From: Cupriavidus necator N-1
Lineage (GTDB): Bacteria > Pseudomonadota > Gammaproteobacteria > Burkholderiales > Burkholderiaceae
Assembly: GCF_000219215.1 (NCBI RefSeq)
Contig: NC_015723.1
Coordinates: 186,001 to 250,000, forward strand
DNA: 64,000 nt
Direction: 5' to 3'
Made by a program: the position numbers and the translations under genes. Shown in pieces: positions 52,752-61,614 of the stretch. How positions within the stretch are numbered: position 1 is the first letter of the stretch; every line of letters starts with the position of its first letter. The notes under the pieces are model-generated. The model ran no database searches. It was not told the DNA's origin and was given only the letters and a program-made list of their open reading frames with translations.

Positions 52752-53186
52752 TCAGGCCGTGCCGGTCAGCACGTCTCTCTGGCTGGCCAGGCGCGCGCCC
52801 ATGGCGGCGGCCAGCGCCTCCAGGCCAGAGCGCGGGCGCACCATGACTTCGAACTCGGCAATGCGGCCGGCGTCGTCGAAGCGGATCATGTCGATGCCCT
52901 TGAGCGCCTTGCCGTCCACGGCCGCGCTGAATTCCAGCACCACGCTGTGGCCGTCCTCGCTGACAAAGCTGCGGTGATAGCGGAAGTCCTGGAACACCTG
53001 GTTCACCGTGGTCAGCACCAGCCCAATCGCGGCGCGGCCGGGGTAGGGGGTGTGCGCGACCGGAGAGCGGAACACCACCTCATCGGCCACGATGGCGTCG
53101 AGCCCGGCCATCGAACCGTTGGCCAGCATCTGGTGCCAGGCTTCAAGTGAGGCCTGAGCAGCGGGAATCAGGTTGGTGGTGGTCAC
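52752..53186 (-). CDS. NTF2-like (SnoaL-type) protein
   Basis: A 144-residue alpha+beta-barrel protein with the family core LANGSMAGLDAIVADEVVF at the N-terminus and LEFSAAVDGKALKGIDMIRF in the middle. The fold serves as a pocket for small hydrophobic compounds and includes isomerases, hydratases and inert binders. First gene of an operon with the flavoprotein; a detoxification or catabolic role is an inference from this pairing. Confidence 0.78.
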   Translation of the reverse strand: MTTTNLIPAAQASLEAWHQMLANGSMAGLDAIVADEVVFRSPVAHTPYPGRAAIGLVLTTVNQVFQDFRYHRSFVSEDGHSVVLEFSAAVDGKALKGIDMIRFDDAGRIAEFEVMVRPRSGLEALAAAMGARLASQRDVLTGTA

Positions 53187-53250
53187 GTCGGTCTCCTTGG
53201 CTGGCGTCGGTGCGCGGGCGTCTCGTTTGACGGGGTCTGGCTGCGGGGTT

Positions 53251-53268
53251 TATGCAACCAGTTGCATA
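53251..53268. promoter_or_regulatory. AphA/PadR-type operator
   Basis: The sequence TATGCAACCAGTTGCATA is a dyad TATGCA-N6-TGCATA, with the inner bases AC/GT also paired. This is the form I recall for AphA sites. It lies 65-82 bases before the start codon of the NTF2-like gene, and on that strand TTGCAT and CATAAA fall in or at the edge of the site, so binding would block the promoter. Confidence 0.7.
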
Positions 53269-53409
53269 GTGGATGGAAAGGTAGCATGCGCCGGGGCACT
53301 GTGCAAGCGATGCGGGGCCAACGGTGCCGGCGCCCCCGCCGCGCAGTGACGGGTTGTCTACAATAGGCGGGATCCCAACCCCGCACGCCGGCCCCCGGCA
53401 GGAGAGTCA

Positions 53410-54432
53410 GTGACCACTAAGCCCTCCGCTGCCCATCCTGAACAGGCGGCCTTGTTCGATGCCGACCTGGCCGCCTGGCGTGACCATCCGGAGCGCGCGT
53501 TCGACGGCTGGCTGGCACGGCATGGCTTCCGGCACGGCACCAGCGTGGTGTACCGCGCCATGTGGGGCAAGCTGCTGCGCTGGTCGGCCGAGCGCGGGCT
53601 GCCGCCGCTGAGCTGGTCGGCGGAGCAGATCGGTGAGTTCCTGGACGCGCAGCAGCTGCACAAATCGCACCGCTATCGCTATACGCGGCTGATCGAACGG
53701 GTGTTCCATCACCTGGCGCGGCTGCGCGAGGGCATGCACAACCCGGCCAGCCAGGCGGTGCGCGCCCATCTGGCCGATGGCGAGAACGATCCCACCGCCT
53801 TCCTGCTGCCGGGCGAGCGCGACCTGCTGGTGGCGCGGATACTCGGCCCGGCCGGCATGCTGGCCGGCGACACGCATACCGCGGCATCGCCCACCCAATG
53901 GAAGCGCGCCCGCGATGCGGCCCTGCTGGCGGTGCTGCTCGGCGGCGGCCTGAAGGTAGGCGAAGCCCGGGCGCTGCGGGTCGATGCTATCGAAGCTGGC
54001 GCACCCGGCCGGATGGCGCTGCGCATGGTCCGCGCGGACAACGGCCGGGCCTATACCGTGCCGCTGTTCAGCCTGGCCCATGCGCCGCTGCGGGCCTGGC
54101 TGGCATTGCGCGAAGCCTCCGGCACGCTTGGCGGCCTGGTGTTTCCCGCCATGCCGTCGGGGCGGCCGATGCATGCCGCCTCGGTCTACCGGCGCGTGGA
54201 GATCCTGCTGGACGAGGCCGGTGTGCTGGCCAGCCGCAGCGAACGCGCGTCGCCGCAGACGCTGCGCAATACCTGCGCCGCGATGCATTTCGAGGCCGGC
54301 ACGGCGCCGGCCGAGGTGGCGCAATGCCTGGGCATGCGCGACCTGGAGTCCGGCTGGCGGCTGCGCGCCGCCTATGAAGCCTGGCAGGCGCGGGCAGGGC
54401 TGGTGGCGGAAGCGCCGGCAAGCCGGGCCTAG
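53410..54432 (+). CDS. Tyrosine-recombinase relative with a degenerate active site
   Basis: A 340-residue protein with the two-domain layout of XerC/D-type recombinases: an N-terminal SAM-like DNA-binding domain (about 40-120) and a catalytic fold. Of the catalytic residues, the first Arg is Lys182 (GGGLKVGEARAL), the HxxR motif reads Gln283-Thr-Leu-Arg286, the second His of the LGH motif is Met (CLGMRDLESGW), and only Arg286 and a possible Tyr322 (LRAAYEAW) remain. Start is the GTG at 53410. No att-like repeats, tRNA or phage genes flank it, so it seems a resident gene that may bind DNA without recombining it. Confidence 0.78.
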   Translation: MTTKPSAAHPEQAALFDADLAAWRDHPERAFDGWLARHGFRHGTSVVYRAMWGKLLRWSAERGLPPLSWSAEQIGEFLDAQQLHKSHRYRYTRLIERVFHHLARLREGMHNPASQAVRAHLADGENDPTAFLLPGERDLLVARILGPAGMLAGDTHTAASPTQWKRARDAALLAVLLGGGLKVGEARALRVDAIEAGAPGRMALRMVRADNGRAYTVPLFSLAHAPLRAWLALREASGTLGGLVFPAMPSGRPMHAASVYRRVEILLDEAGVLASRSERASPQTLRNTCAAMHFEAGTAPAEVAQCLGMRDLESGWRLRAAYEAWQARAGLVAEAPASRA

Positions 54433-54591
54433 CATTGCCCGCGCTCTGCGCCGGCTAACCTGGGCGCAACGGCAGATCGTGGATAATAAGCTGCTTCACC
54501 GGCTTACGCTGCTGAAAGTTGTGCTTGAGTAACTTTTTGAATCCGCCAGGCCAAGGCCCGGCCCTGAATCGAATTCCGACGCGTATTTTCC

Positions 54592-55611
54592 ATGCCTGAA
54601 ACCTTGCTCCTGACCGGTGCCACCGGCTATATCGCCTCGCATACCTGGGTTGCGCTGCTCAATGCCGGCTACCACGTGATCGGCCTGGATAATCTATGCA
54701 ACAGCAGCCCGGTGGTGCTGGAGCGGCTCGCCACCATTACCGGCCAGACCCCGCATTTTGTGCAGGGCGACGTGCGCGACCGCGCGTTGCTGGACCGGCT
54801 CTTTGCCGAACACCGCATCAGCGGGGTGATTCATTTTGCCGCGCTCAAGGCAGTGGGCGAATCCGTGAGCCAGCCGCTGGAGTATTACAGCAACAACCTT
54901 GGTGGGCTGCTGACGGTATGCGCGGCAATGGGTGCGGCCGGGGTGAAACAGCTGGTGTTCAGTTCTTCGGCCACGGTTTATGGCAATCCGCATGCGGTGC
55001 CGATCCTGGAAGATTTCCCGCTGTCGGCCACCAATCCGTATGGCCAGACCAAGCTGATGGGCGAGCAAATCCTGCGCGACCTGGAAACATCGGATCCGGA
55101 CTGGCGCATTGCCTACCTGCGTTATTTCAATCCGGTCGGCGCGCATGAAAGCGGGCTGATCGGCGAGGATCCGCGCGGTATTCCAAACAACCTGATGCCT
55201 TATGTGGCACAGGTGGCCGGCGGGCGCCGTGAAAGGCTGATGGTATTCGGCGGCGACTACCCGACGCCGGACGGCACCGGCGTGCGCGACTATATCCACG
55301 TCTGCGACCTGGCCGACGGCCACCTAGCGGCGCTGGGTTACCTGCGCGCGCAGGGCAAGAGCATGACCGTGAACCTGGGCACGGGCCGTGGCTACAGCGT
55401 GCTGGAAGTGGTGCAGGCCTACCAGCGTGCCAGCGGCAAGCCGGTGCCGCATGACATCGTGGCGCGGCGCCCGGGCGACATCGCTTCGTGCTACGCCGAT
55501 CCCGCGCTGGCCAACCAGCTGCTGGGCTGGCGCGCGCGCCATGACATCGACCGCATGTGCGAGGACTCATGGCGCTGGCAGTCGATGAATCCGCAGGGGT
55601 TCGACGCCTGA
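54592..55611 (+). CDS. galE: UDP-glucose 4-epimerase
   Basis: A 339-residue extended SDR enzyme that interconverts UDP-glucose and UDP-galactose for surface polysaccharides. The NAD motif is TGATGYIASHTWVALL (positions 6-21; the usual GxxGYIGSH has Ala in place of the last Gly), the catalytic Ser is in VFSSSATVYG and the Tyr/Lys pair in NPYGQTKLMGE. Length is normal. It stands alone, ending in a strong terminator. Confidence 0.92.
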   Translation: MPETLLLTGATGYIASHTWVALLNAGYHVIGLDNLCNSSPVVLERLATITGQTPHFVQGDVRDRALLDRLFAEHRISGVIHFAALKAVGESVSQPLEYYSNNLGGLLTVCAAMGAAGVKQLVFSSSATVYGNPHAVPILEDFPLSATNPYGQTKLMGEQILRDLETSDPDWRIAYLRYFNPVGAHESGLIGEDPRGIPNNLMPYVAQVAGGRRERLMVFGGDYPTPDGTGVRDYIHVCDLADGHLAALGYLRAQGKSMTVNLGTGRGYSVLEVVQAYQRASGKPVPHDIVARRPGDIASCYADPALANQLLGWRARHDIDRMCEDSWRWQSMNPQGFDA

Positions 55612-55668
55612 CGGCCGGGGCAGGCGGTGCCGCGGTGTTGCACGGGCGCCGCGGCAGGCCAGAAAACA

Positions 55669-55699
55669 AAAACGCCACGGATCAATTCCGTGGCGTTTT
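55669..55699. terminator. Bidirectional terminator between galE and the H-NS gene
   Basis: AAAACGCCACGG and CCGTGGCGTTTT form a perfect 12-bp stem over a 7-base loop, with A-rich and T-rich ends. It serves both convergent genes, 58 bases after galE and 23 after the H-NS gene. Confidence 0.9.
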
Positions 55700-55721
55700 G
55701 CCATCTGCCGGATCGCGTGTT

Positions 55722-56030
55722 TCAGCGGATCAGAAAGTCTTCAACTGCCTTGCCCTGGGCCAGGGCCTGAGTCAGCCAGCCCGGGCGCTTGCCGCGGCCG
55801 GTCCAGGTATTGCCGGCGCTGTCGCGATAGCGTACCGGCACCTTGCGGTTGACCGCCTTCTTGCCGGCCGGCACCTTTGCGCCAAAACCCAGGTCTTCCG
55901 CGGTCAGGCCATATTGCTCGATTTTCTCGCGAATATCCGCGATCACCGTGGCTTGTTCGCGTGCCTTGATTTCCTCGGCCTGCTTCTGCAGTTCACTGAT
56001 TTTCTGAACGATTTCCTGATAAGTCGCCAT
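55722..56030 (-). CDS. H-NS family nucleoid protein
   Basis: A 102-residue H-NS/MvaT-like histone-like protein. The N-terminal coiled-coil oligomerisation part is MATYQEIVQKISELQKQAEE to about residue 45, and the C-terminal DNA-binding loop is NTWTGRGKRPGWL, the conserved TWTGxGRxPxW motif. H-NS silences AT-rich genes. Start at 56030 by family; a strong promoter lies 67 bases upstream. Confidence 0.92.
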   Translation of the reverse strand: MATYQEIVQKISELQKQAEEIKAREQATVIADIREKIEQYGLTAEDLGFGAKVPAGKKAVNRKVPVRYRDSAGNTWTGRGKRPGWLTQALAQGKAVEDFLIR

Positions 56031-56557
56031 TGGGTCCTCGGTTTCCGGTGGAGTGGAATGCGGTGGGTGTGTGCGGGGGTGAAAATGCTGAAAACAATTA
56101 TAACGAGGTCGCCGCCCGCTGCAAATCCTGCCGTAGTAATCGGATGCTGTTTTTGCGAAAATTCTTGGCGCCGATAATTGTGTGAACTTTCGGTGTCGTG
56201 GTCTGTCGCCGGGATTTCCGTCCTCGTCGGTGTTGCCCGGCCGCAGTTCGCGGCTCAGGCCCGCAAATGGTGCGGCCGTATGCAAACCGGCCCGGCGGCA
56301 GCCAGCCGCCGCCAAAATCAAATCGCGATAATCGGCGGCGGCAAATTCGCCAGGGCGTTCGTGGCGATCGCGCGGCAAGCCACGTGGCGTATATCCGACA
56401 CGCCGGTTATGGCCGATTAATTGCGTCGCCACCGGCGCGGCGCCTCAAGTACCAGGAGGCGGCGCCGTTATCCGGGCAGGGCGGATCATCTGGGCGTCGA
56501 TCCTGCCGGAACGGGGCCAGGGGTGTGCCCCGCGGGTTGCACAGTCTTCTTTCATTC
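56031..56557. other. Regulatory region between the H-NS and chemoreceptor genes
   Basis: No gene seen in 527 bases. The left part carries the H-NS promoter (56097-56124). GCCGATAA at 56170-56177 matches the -10 of flagellar sigma-28 promoters but no -35 stands at the right distance, so I do not call it. The rest has open frames on both strands that look like GC-driven noise. Confidence 0.55.
56097..56124 (-). promoter_or_regulatory. Sigma-70 promoter of the H-NS gene
   Basis: On the minus strand TTGCAG and a perfect TATAAT are separated by 16 bases. The start codon at 56030 is 67 bases from the -10, giving a leader of about 60 nt. Confidence 0.75.
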
Positions 56558-58264
56558 ATGTCCTTCCACAACAATATCCAGATCAAGACCCTGCTGCGGG
56601 GCGCCATGGGAATGCTGTCGCTGCTGCTGTTGCTGGTCGGCGGTGCCGGCCTGCACGGTATTTCACAAAGCAATGATGCCCTCAGGGAGACTTATGCCAA
56701 CCAGCTCGGCTCCACCGTCGCGCTCAGCGAGGCGATGCAGGCCACCACGCGCATGCGCCTGGCGCTGGACCGCAACGTGATGCAGGGCGAGCAGGACGAT
56801 CCCAAGGTTCACGTGGACCGCTCCAGGGTGTTCGTTGAGGCTTCGGAGGCTGCCTGGAAGCGCTATATGAGCCTGCCGCAGAATCCTGAGGAAAAGGCGC
56901 TCGCCGCGGAACTGGGCAAGCAGCGCCAGGTGTTCATGGAGCAGGGCGTGCTGCCGCTGCAGGCGGCCTCGCTGGCGGGCAACCAGGAAGAGGCCCTGCG
57001 GCTGGCGAAGAAGGTGCTGCCTGACCTGCAGCGCAGCATGTCGGGCGTGCACGAGAAGCTGCAGAAGTTCCAGATGACTGCCGGGCAGGCCAACTTCGAT
57101 GCCGCGCAGGCCAGCTTTGCGCGCATCCGCATGCTGTCGATCGTGCTGATCGTGCTGGGCCTGGCGGTCGCTGTGCTGTGCACGGTCACGCTGAACCGCG
57201 CCATCGTCACGCCGGTGCAAGAGGCGCTGGCTGTGTTCGAGCGCATCGCCCGCGGCGACCTGACCTCGCGCATCGCTAGCGTCTCGAAGAACGAGATCGG
57301 CCGCATGATGCAGGCGCTGGCCGCGATGCAGGCCAGCCTGTCGGGCATCGTTGCCGAAGTGCGCACCGGCGCCGATTCGATGGCATCGGCCACGCAGCAG
57401 ATTTCCACCGGCAACCTGGACCTGTCGCAGCGCACCGAGGAACAGGCCTCGTCGCTGGAGCAGACCGCGGCCAGCATGGAAGAGCTGACCACGGTGGTGC
57501 GACAGAATGCCGACAACGCGCGCCAGGCTGGCGTGCTGGCCAACGAGGCCTCGCAGATCGCGCTCAAGGGCGGCGACGTGGTGGGCCGCGTGGTCGACAC
57601 CATGAACGAGATCAACGGCGCCTCGCGCAAGGTGGTCGAGATCATCAGCGTGATCGAGGGCATTGCCTTCCAGACCAATATCCTGGCGCTCAATGCGGCG
57701 GTGGAAGCCGCGCGTGCCGGCGAGCAGGGCCGCGGCTTTGCTGTGGTGGCGGGCGAGGTGCGCAGCCTGGCGCAGCGCTCGGCCTCGGCCGCCAAGGAGA
57801 TCGAGGCGCTGATCGGCGAGTCGGGCCAGCGCGTGGAGAGCGGCACCCGGCTGGTGGCCGAAGCCGGCCAGACCATGGGCGAGATCGTCCAGGCCGTGCG
57901 CCGCGTGACGGACATCATGAACGAGATCGGCGCCGCGTCGCAGGAACAGACCAGCGGCATCGAGCAGGTCAACCAGGCGGTGACCCAGATGGACGAGGTG
58001 ACGCAGCAGAATGCCGCGCTGGTGGAAGAGGCCGCCGCCGCAGCCGGGGCGCTGGAAGTACAGGCGCAGAAGCTCAAGAACGTGGTCTCGGTGTTCAACC
58101 TTGGCACGGGTACGGGAGTGGGGGCAGGCGCGGCCGCGACGGCTGTCGCTGGCCGCACCGCACGCACCATGTCGGTGCGGCCGGCGGCGCTGCCGGCAGG
58201 CCGTCCGGCGGCGAGGCCCGCGCTGGCCGTTGCCGGGGCCGATGATGACTGGAGCGCGTTCTAG
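56558..58264 (+). CDS. Methyl-accepting chemotaxis protein with CheR-docking tail
   Basis: A 568-residue chemoreceptor. The first membrane helix is at about residues 14-35, followed by a four-helix-bundle periplasmic sensor, the second helix at about 191-212, a HAMP domain, and the cytoplasmic coiled coil with the conserved hairpin tip [20 protein letters not shown]. The C-terminus DDDWSAF ends in an aromatic WxxF pentapeptide like NWETF of Tsr, which tethers the methylation enzymes. Start at 56558 ([15 protein letters not shown]) by family. Ligand unknown. Confidence 0.92.
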   Translation: MSFHNNIQIKTLLRGAMGMLSLLLLLVGGAGLHGISQSNDALRETYANQLGSTVALSEAMQATTRMRLALDRNVMQGEQDDPKVHVDRSRVFVEASEAAWKRYMSLPQNPEEKALAAELGKQRQVFMEQGVLPLQAASLAGNQEEALRLAKKVLPDLQRSMSGVHEKLQKFQMTAGQANFDAAQASFARIRMLSIVLIVLGLAVAVLCTVTLNRAIVTPVQEALAVFERIARGDLTSRIASVSKNEIGRMMQALAAMQASLSGIVAEVRTGADSMASATQQISTGNLDLSQRTEEQASSLEQTAASMEELTTVVRQNADNARQAGVLANEASQIALKGGDVVGRVVDTMNEINGASRKVVEIISVIEGIAFQTNILALNAAVEAARAGEQGRGFAVVAGEVRSLAQRSASAAKEIEALIGESGQRVESGTRLVAEAGQTMGEIVQAVRRVTDIMNEIGAASQEQTSGIEQVNQAVTQMDEVTQQNAALVEEAAAAAGALEVQAQKLKNVVSVFNLGTGTGVGAGAAATAVAGRTARTMSVRPAALPAGRPAARPALAVAGADDDWSAF

Positions 58265-58377
58265 ACTATTGTCCCCACCATTGCCTTGTTCACACGGCGA
58301 CTGCAAGATGCCATGATGCGGGGTTTGCCCCGCGTCCTGACCTTCTTCGCGCATTCTCTTCATCATCGCGCAGCCCA

Positions 58378-60348
58378 ATGATTGCCCTGAGTTCCGTCCT
58401 GTTGCTGCTGGCTGCCCTGCTGGGCGTGGCCGCCGCCCTTGGCGTTCGTGCCGGGCGTGCGGACCAGTCAGCCGGTGGCCGCTCGCTGCGCACGCTGACC
58501 TGGTCGGCGGCACTGTTGTCGCAGCTGAGCGTAAGCGTGCCCGTGCTGGTGGTGATGCTGTCGGGCAGCGTGCCGGCGGCCAACGACACGGCGCAGATGG
58601 CGGCCAGCTTCGCTGCCGCCGCGGCCGCCACCGCGGCTGCCAAGCTGCTGGTGCAGTGGCTGCGCCAGGGTACGCGGCTGTGGCGTGGTGCGGCGATCAT
58701 GGCGGTCGTCGCTGGCGCCGGGCTGGTGGCGGCGGCTGGCACGCACCTGGGCCGCGCCTGTGGCGCGGGCTCGGCCTCGGCGCGCGCCTGCATCGATGCC
58801 GCCGGCCTGCCGCACCCCGCCTGGCTGGCGGGCGGACTGACCGCGCTGTGCGCGCTGATGTTCGCCGTCCACCGCGCGCAGTCGCGTGGCTTGCTGCCGG
58901 CGCACCACGAAGCCGGCCTGGCCGATGAGCTGGCGGACGAGGCGCATGGCCTGCCGCGCGGGCACGAGCCCCGGCTGGCGCGGCGCGGCGCGCGCATTCC
59001 CGGCCGCCCCGGCCGTCTTACCGTGCGTGCCGCCGCGCGCGGGCAGGGCACGGTGGGCGAGTACAGCGTGGCAACGACGATGCCTGACCGCGTCGCCTTC
59101 GGCCGCTGGCTGGACCAGGCGATCGCGCAGGCGCGGCTGGCCGAGACCGGCTGCGCCGTGTTGCTGATCCATATTGCCGACTACCGCGAGGTCGACGAGG
59201 TCTTCGAGATCCGCGCCGACGATATCCTGGCCCAGGACGCCGGCGCGCTGGCGCAGGCGGTGCTGGAGCCGCACGACTTCCTGGCCCGGCTGGCGCGCGA
59301 CGAGTTTGCCGTGGGCGTGCCCGAGCTGGTCCACCATGGCCGCGCGCAGGAACTGGGCTCGCGCATGCTCGGCTCGCTGGCCGAGTTCATCGCCGCGCGC
59401 GGCTTGCAGATGCAGATCGGCGTGAACATCGGCATTGCCATCTATCCGCGCGATGCGCAGACCTCAGAGGCGCTGATGCAGGCCGCGCGCGTCAGCCTGG
59501 CCGAGGCCCGCCAGAGCGGCTCGAACCAGGTGCGCCTGTTCAACAGCGCCGCCGGCGAACGCGCGCGCCGCACCCGCGTGATCCGGCGCGACCTGTGGCT
59601 GGCGATCCAGGACGACGCACTGTCGCTGCAGTTCCAGCCCAAGTACGATGCGCGCCGGCGCACGCTGGTGGGGGCGGAAGCGCTATGCCGATGGCGCCAT
59701 CCCGCGCTGGGCCAGGTGAGCCCGGCCGAGTTCATCACCGTGGCCGAGCAGTCGGGCCAGATCGACAAGCTCGACGACTGGGTCCTGACCAGCGTCTGCC
59801 GCCAGGTGCGCCAGTGGCGGGACGCCGGCGTGCCCACCGTGCCGGTGGCGATCAATGTCTCGGGGCTGCGCTTTGCCAGCCGAAATTTCCCGCAATACCT
59901 GCTCGAGCAGATCCACCAGCACGACATCCCGCCCTCGGCGATCACGCTGGAGATCACCGAGACCGCGGCGATGAAGGATATCGGCAAGTCACTGGAAACG
60001 CTGGCTGAGCTGCAGTCGCTCGGCATCCAGGTGGCGCTGGACGATTTTGGCAGTGGCTATTCCAGCCTGGGCTATCTCAAACGCCTGCGCGTGGGCACGC
60101 TCAAGATCGACCGCACGCTGATCGGCGGGCTCGACACCGATGCGCAGGGCCGCGCCATCGTCGGCTCGATGGTGGCGCTGGCGCACGAACTGCGCATGAA
60201 GGTGGTGGCCGAGGGCGTTGAATCGGCATCGCAGTTGGAAATCCTCAATGAGATGGGGTGCGACGAGGTGCAGGGTTACCTGCTGTCGCTGCCGCTGGAT
60301 GCTGCCGGTTTTGCCGATGCCTTGCGCGAGCAGGGCGGCGGCGCCTGA
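58378..60348 (+). CDS. Membrane protein with degenerate GGDEF and EAL domains
   Basis: A 656-residue protein. About seven hydrophobic segments in the first 190 residues form a membrane part. The GGDEF domain (about 230-400) has ARDEF instead of GGDEF near residue 307, so it cannot be an active cyclase and may be regulatory. The EAL domain (about 405-640) looks active: GAEALCRWRHP, NVSGLRFA, ITLEITETA, ALDDFGSGYSSLGYL, VVAEGVES and GCDEVQGYLLS. It should hydrolyse cyclic di-GMP, which could matter for the Tad pilus activator earlier in the window. Confidence 0.88.
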   Translation: MIALSSVLLLLAALLGVAAALGVRAGRADQSAGGRSLRTLTWSAALLSQLSVSVPVLVVMLSGSVPAANDTAQMAASFAAAAAATAAAKLLVQWLRQGTRLWRGAAIMAVVAGAGLVAAAGTHLGRACGAGSASARACIDAAGLPHPAWLAGGLTALCALMFAVHRAQSRGLLPAHHEAGLADELADEAHGLPRGHEPRLARRGARIPGRPGRLTVRAAARGQGTVGEYSVATTMPDRVAFGRWLDQAIAQARLAETGCAVLLIHIADYREVDEVFEIRADDILAQDAGALAQAVLEPHDFLARLARDEFAVGVPELVHHGRAQELGSRMLGSLAEFIAARGLQMQIGVNIGIAIYPRDAQTSEALMQAARVSLAEARQSGSNQVRLFNSAAGERARRTRVIRRDLWLAIQDDALSLQFQPKYDARRRTLVGAEALCRWRHPALGQVSPAEFITVAEQSGQIDKLDDWVLTSVCRQVRQWRDAGVPTVPVAINVSGLRFASRNFPQYLLEQIHQHDIPPSAITLEITETAAMKDIGKSLETLAELQSLGIQVALDDFGSGYSSLGYLKRLRVGTLKIDRTLIGGLDTDAQGRAIVGSMVALAHELRMKVVAEGVESASQLEILNEMGCDEVQGYLLSLPLDAAGFADALREQGGGA

Positions 60349-60500
60349 CGGCTAAAGTTCGCCCGCAACGCGGCCGATAACCGGTCTGGCAGGCTGCCAG
60401 CGTTTGCAGCGCAGCCCTGCGCCGGCCCGTCCGTCGCCGGCTGCGCTGCCCGTGTGTCCATCCTGGCGGATCAATCGAGTCCTGCAAACCGGAGGCGCCC

Positions 60501-60893
60501 ATGTCATCGCCCAGCATCCTCGTCGTCGACGATTCTCCTTCTCTACGCCGCATGATCGGCGCCTGCCTGCGCGCAGGAGGGTTTGACGTGACCGAGGCGG
60601 CTGACGGCGATCAGGCACATGCGCTCGCAGCCGGCGCCAGCTTCGGCATGCTGGTCACCGACCAGGTCATGCCCGGCATGGATGGCCTCACGCTGATCCG
60701 CAGCCTGCGCGCCACTGAGCGCTATGCGTGCATTCCCATCCTGATGCTGACCACCGAGCAGGACGGCAGCATCCGCGAGCAGGCCCGCGCCGCCGGCGCC
60801 TCGGGTTTCCTGCCCAAGCCCTTCGATCCTGACCAGCTGATGCAGGCCGTGACGGCGCTGCTGTCCACCGCGCCCCCTACCTCGGAAGGGTAA
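60501..60893 (+). CDS. CheY-like response regulator
   Basis: A 130-residue single-domain receiver. Acidic pocket Asp10-Asp11, phospho-acceptor Asp54 (LVTDQVMPGMDG), Thr84/Thr85 and Lys106 (LPKPF) are all in place. The VMPGMDGLTLIRSLR stretch is typical of chemotaxis-linked receivers. It lies among chemotaxis genes, so it is probably a CheY-like output or a regulator of the same system. Confidence 0.9.
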   Translation: MSSPSILVVDDSPSLRRMIGACLRAGGFDVTEAADGDQAHALAAGASFGMLVTDQVMPGMDGLTLIRSLRATERYACIPILMLTTEQDGSIREQARAAGASGFLPKPFDPDQLMQAVTALLSTAPPTSEG

Positions 60894-61034
60894 GGGAAGC
60901 CGGGCGTCGCCCTTCAGTCAGCCGGATTGCTGCCGTAAACACTGGTGGGCGAAGTCATGCCCCGGTGCCAGCCAGCGGCCTTGGCCGCAGCAGCGCCAGC
61001 AAACCAGCATGAGCCAATTTTGGGGGGCTAGACG

Positions 61035-61511
61035 ATGAAGCACATCGACAAGGCAGACGGCGCGGGCGAGGAGTTCCTGGCCTTCACGCTGGGCCGGGAA
61101 GAATACGGCGTCGACATCCTGAAGGTCCAGGAGATCCGCGGCTACGAGTCGGTCACCCAGATTGCCAACGCACCGGACTACATCAAGGGCGTGATCAACC
61201 TGCGCGGCATCATCGTGCCGATCATCGACCTGCGCATCAAGTTCCGCCAGCAGAACGTCAGCTACGACCAGTACACGGTCGTCATCATCGTCGACCTCAA
61301 CGACCGCACCACCGGCATCGTGGTGGATGGCGTGTCCGACGTGCTGACCCTTGCCGCCGAGCAGATCAAGCCCACGCCGCATTTCTCCGGCGAACTGGCG
61401 ACCGACTACATCCGCGGGCTGGGCTCGGTCGAGCAACGCATGCTGATCCTGGTCGACATCGAGAAGCTGCTCAACACCGAAGAACTCGCCGCGCTCGACG
61501 CGGTGGCCTGA
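61035..61511 (+). CDS. cheW: Chemotaxis coupling protein CheW
   Basis: A 158-residue CheW protein that links receptors to the kinase CheA. Family motifs are [38 protein letters not shown] and [15 protein letters not shown] at 61035 is preceded by GGGGGG rather than a standard site. The cheA gene is not in the window. Confidence 0.95.
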   Translation: MKHIDKADGAGEEFLAFTLGREEYGVDILKVQEIRGYESVTQIANAPDYIKGVINLRGIIVPIIDLRIKFRQQNVSYDQYTVVIIVDLNDRTTGIVVDGVSDVLTLAAEQIKPTPHFSGELATDYIRGLGSVEQRMLILVDIEKLLNTEELAALDAVA

Positions 61512-61614
61512 TCCCGCGGCAGCGCCAACGTTGTCCGGCCGGCACCCGCCTGCCGGACCGAACCCGCCCAGGGTGCAGCACATTGCCGCGCCCGGGCCTG
61601 CAGTATTGTCATAG

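Noticed and set aside
53410..54432. Integrase of a genomic island
   Set aside because: No tRNA, direct repeats, phage or transfer genes on either side, and the catalytic residues are largely lost.
56170..56177. GCCGATAA as a flagellar sigma-28 promoter for the chemoreceptor
   Set aside because: No TAAA-type -35 stands at the needed distance, and the start codon is almost 400 bases away.
61533..61558. Hairpin after cheW as a terminator
   Set aside because: GTCCGGC and GCCGGAC pair over a 12-base loop, but no T run follows.
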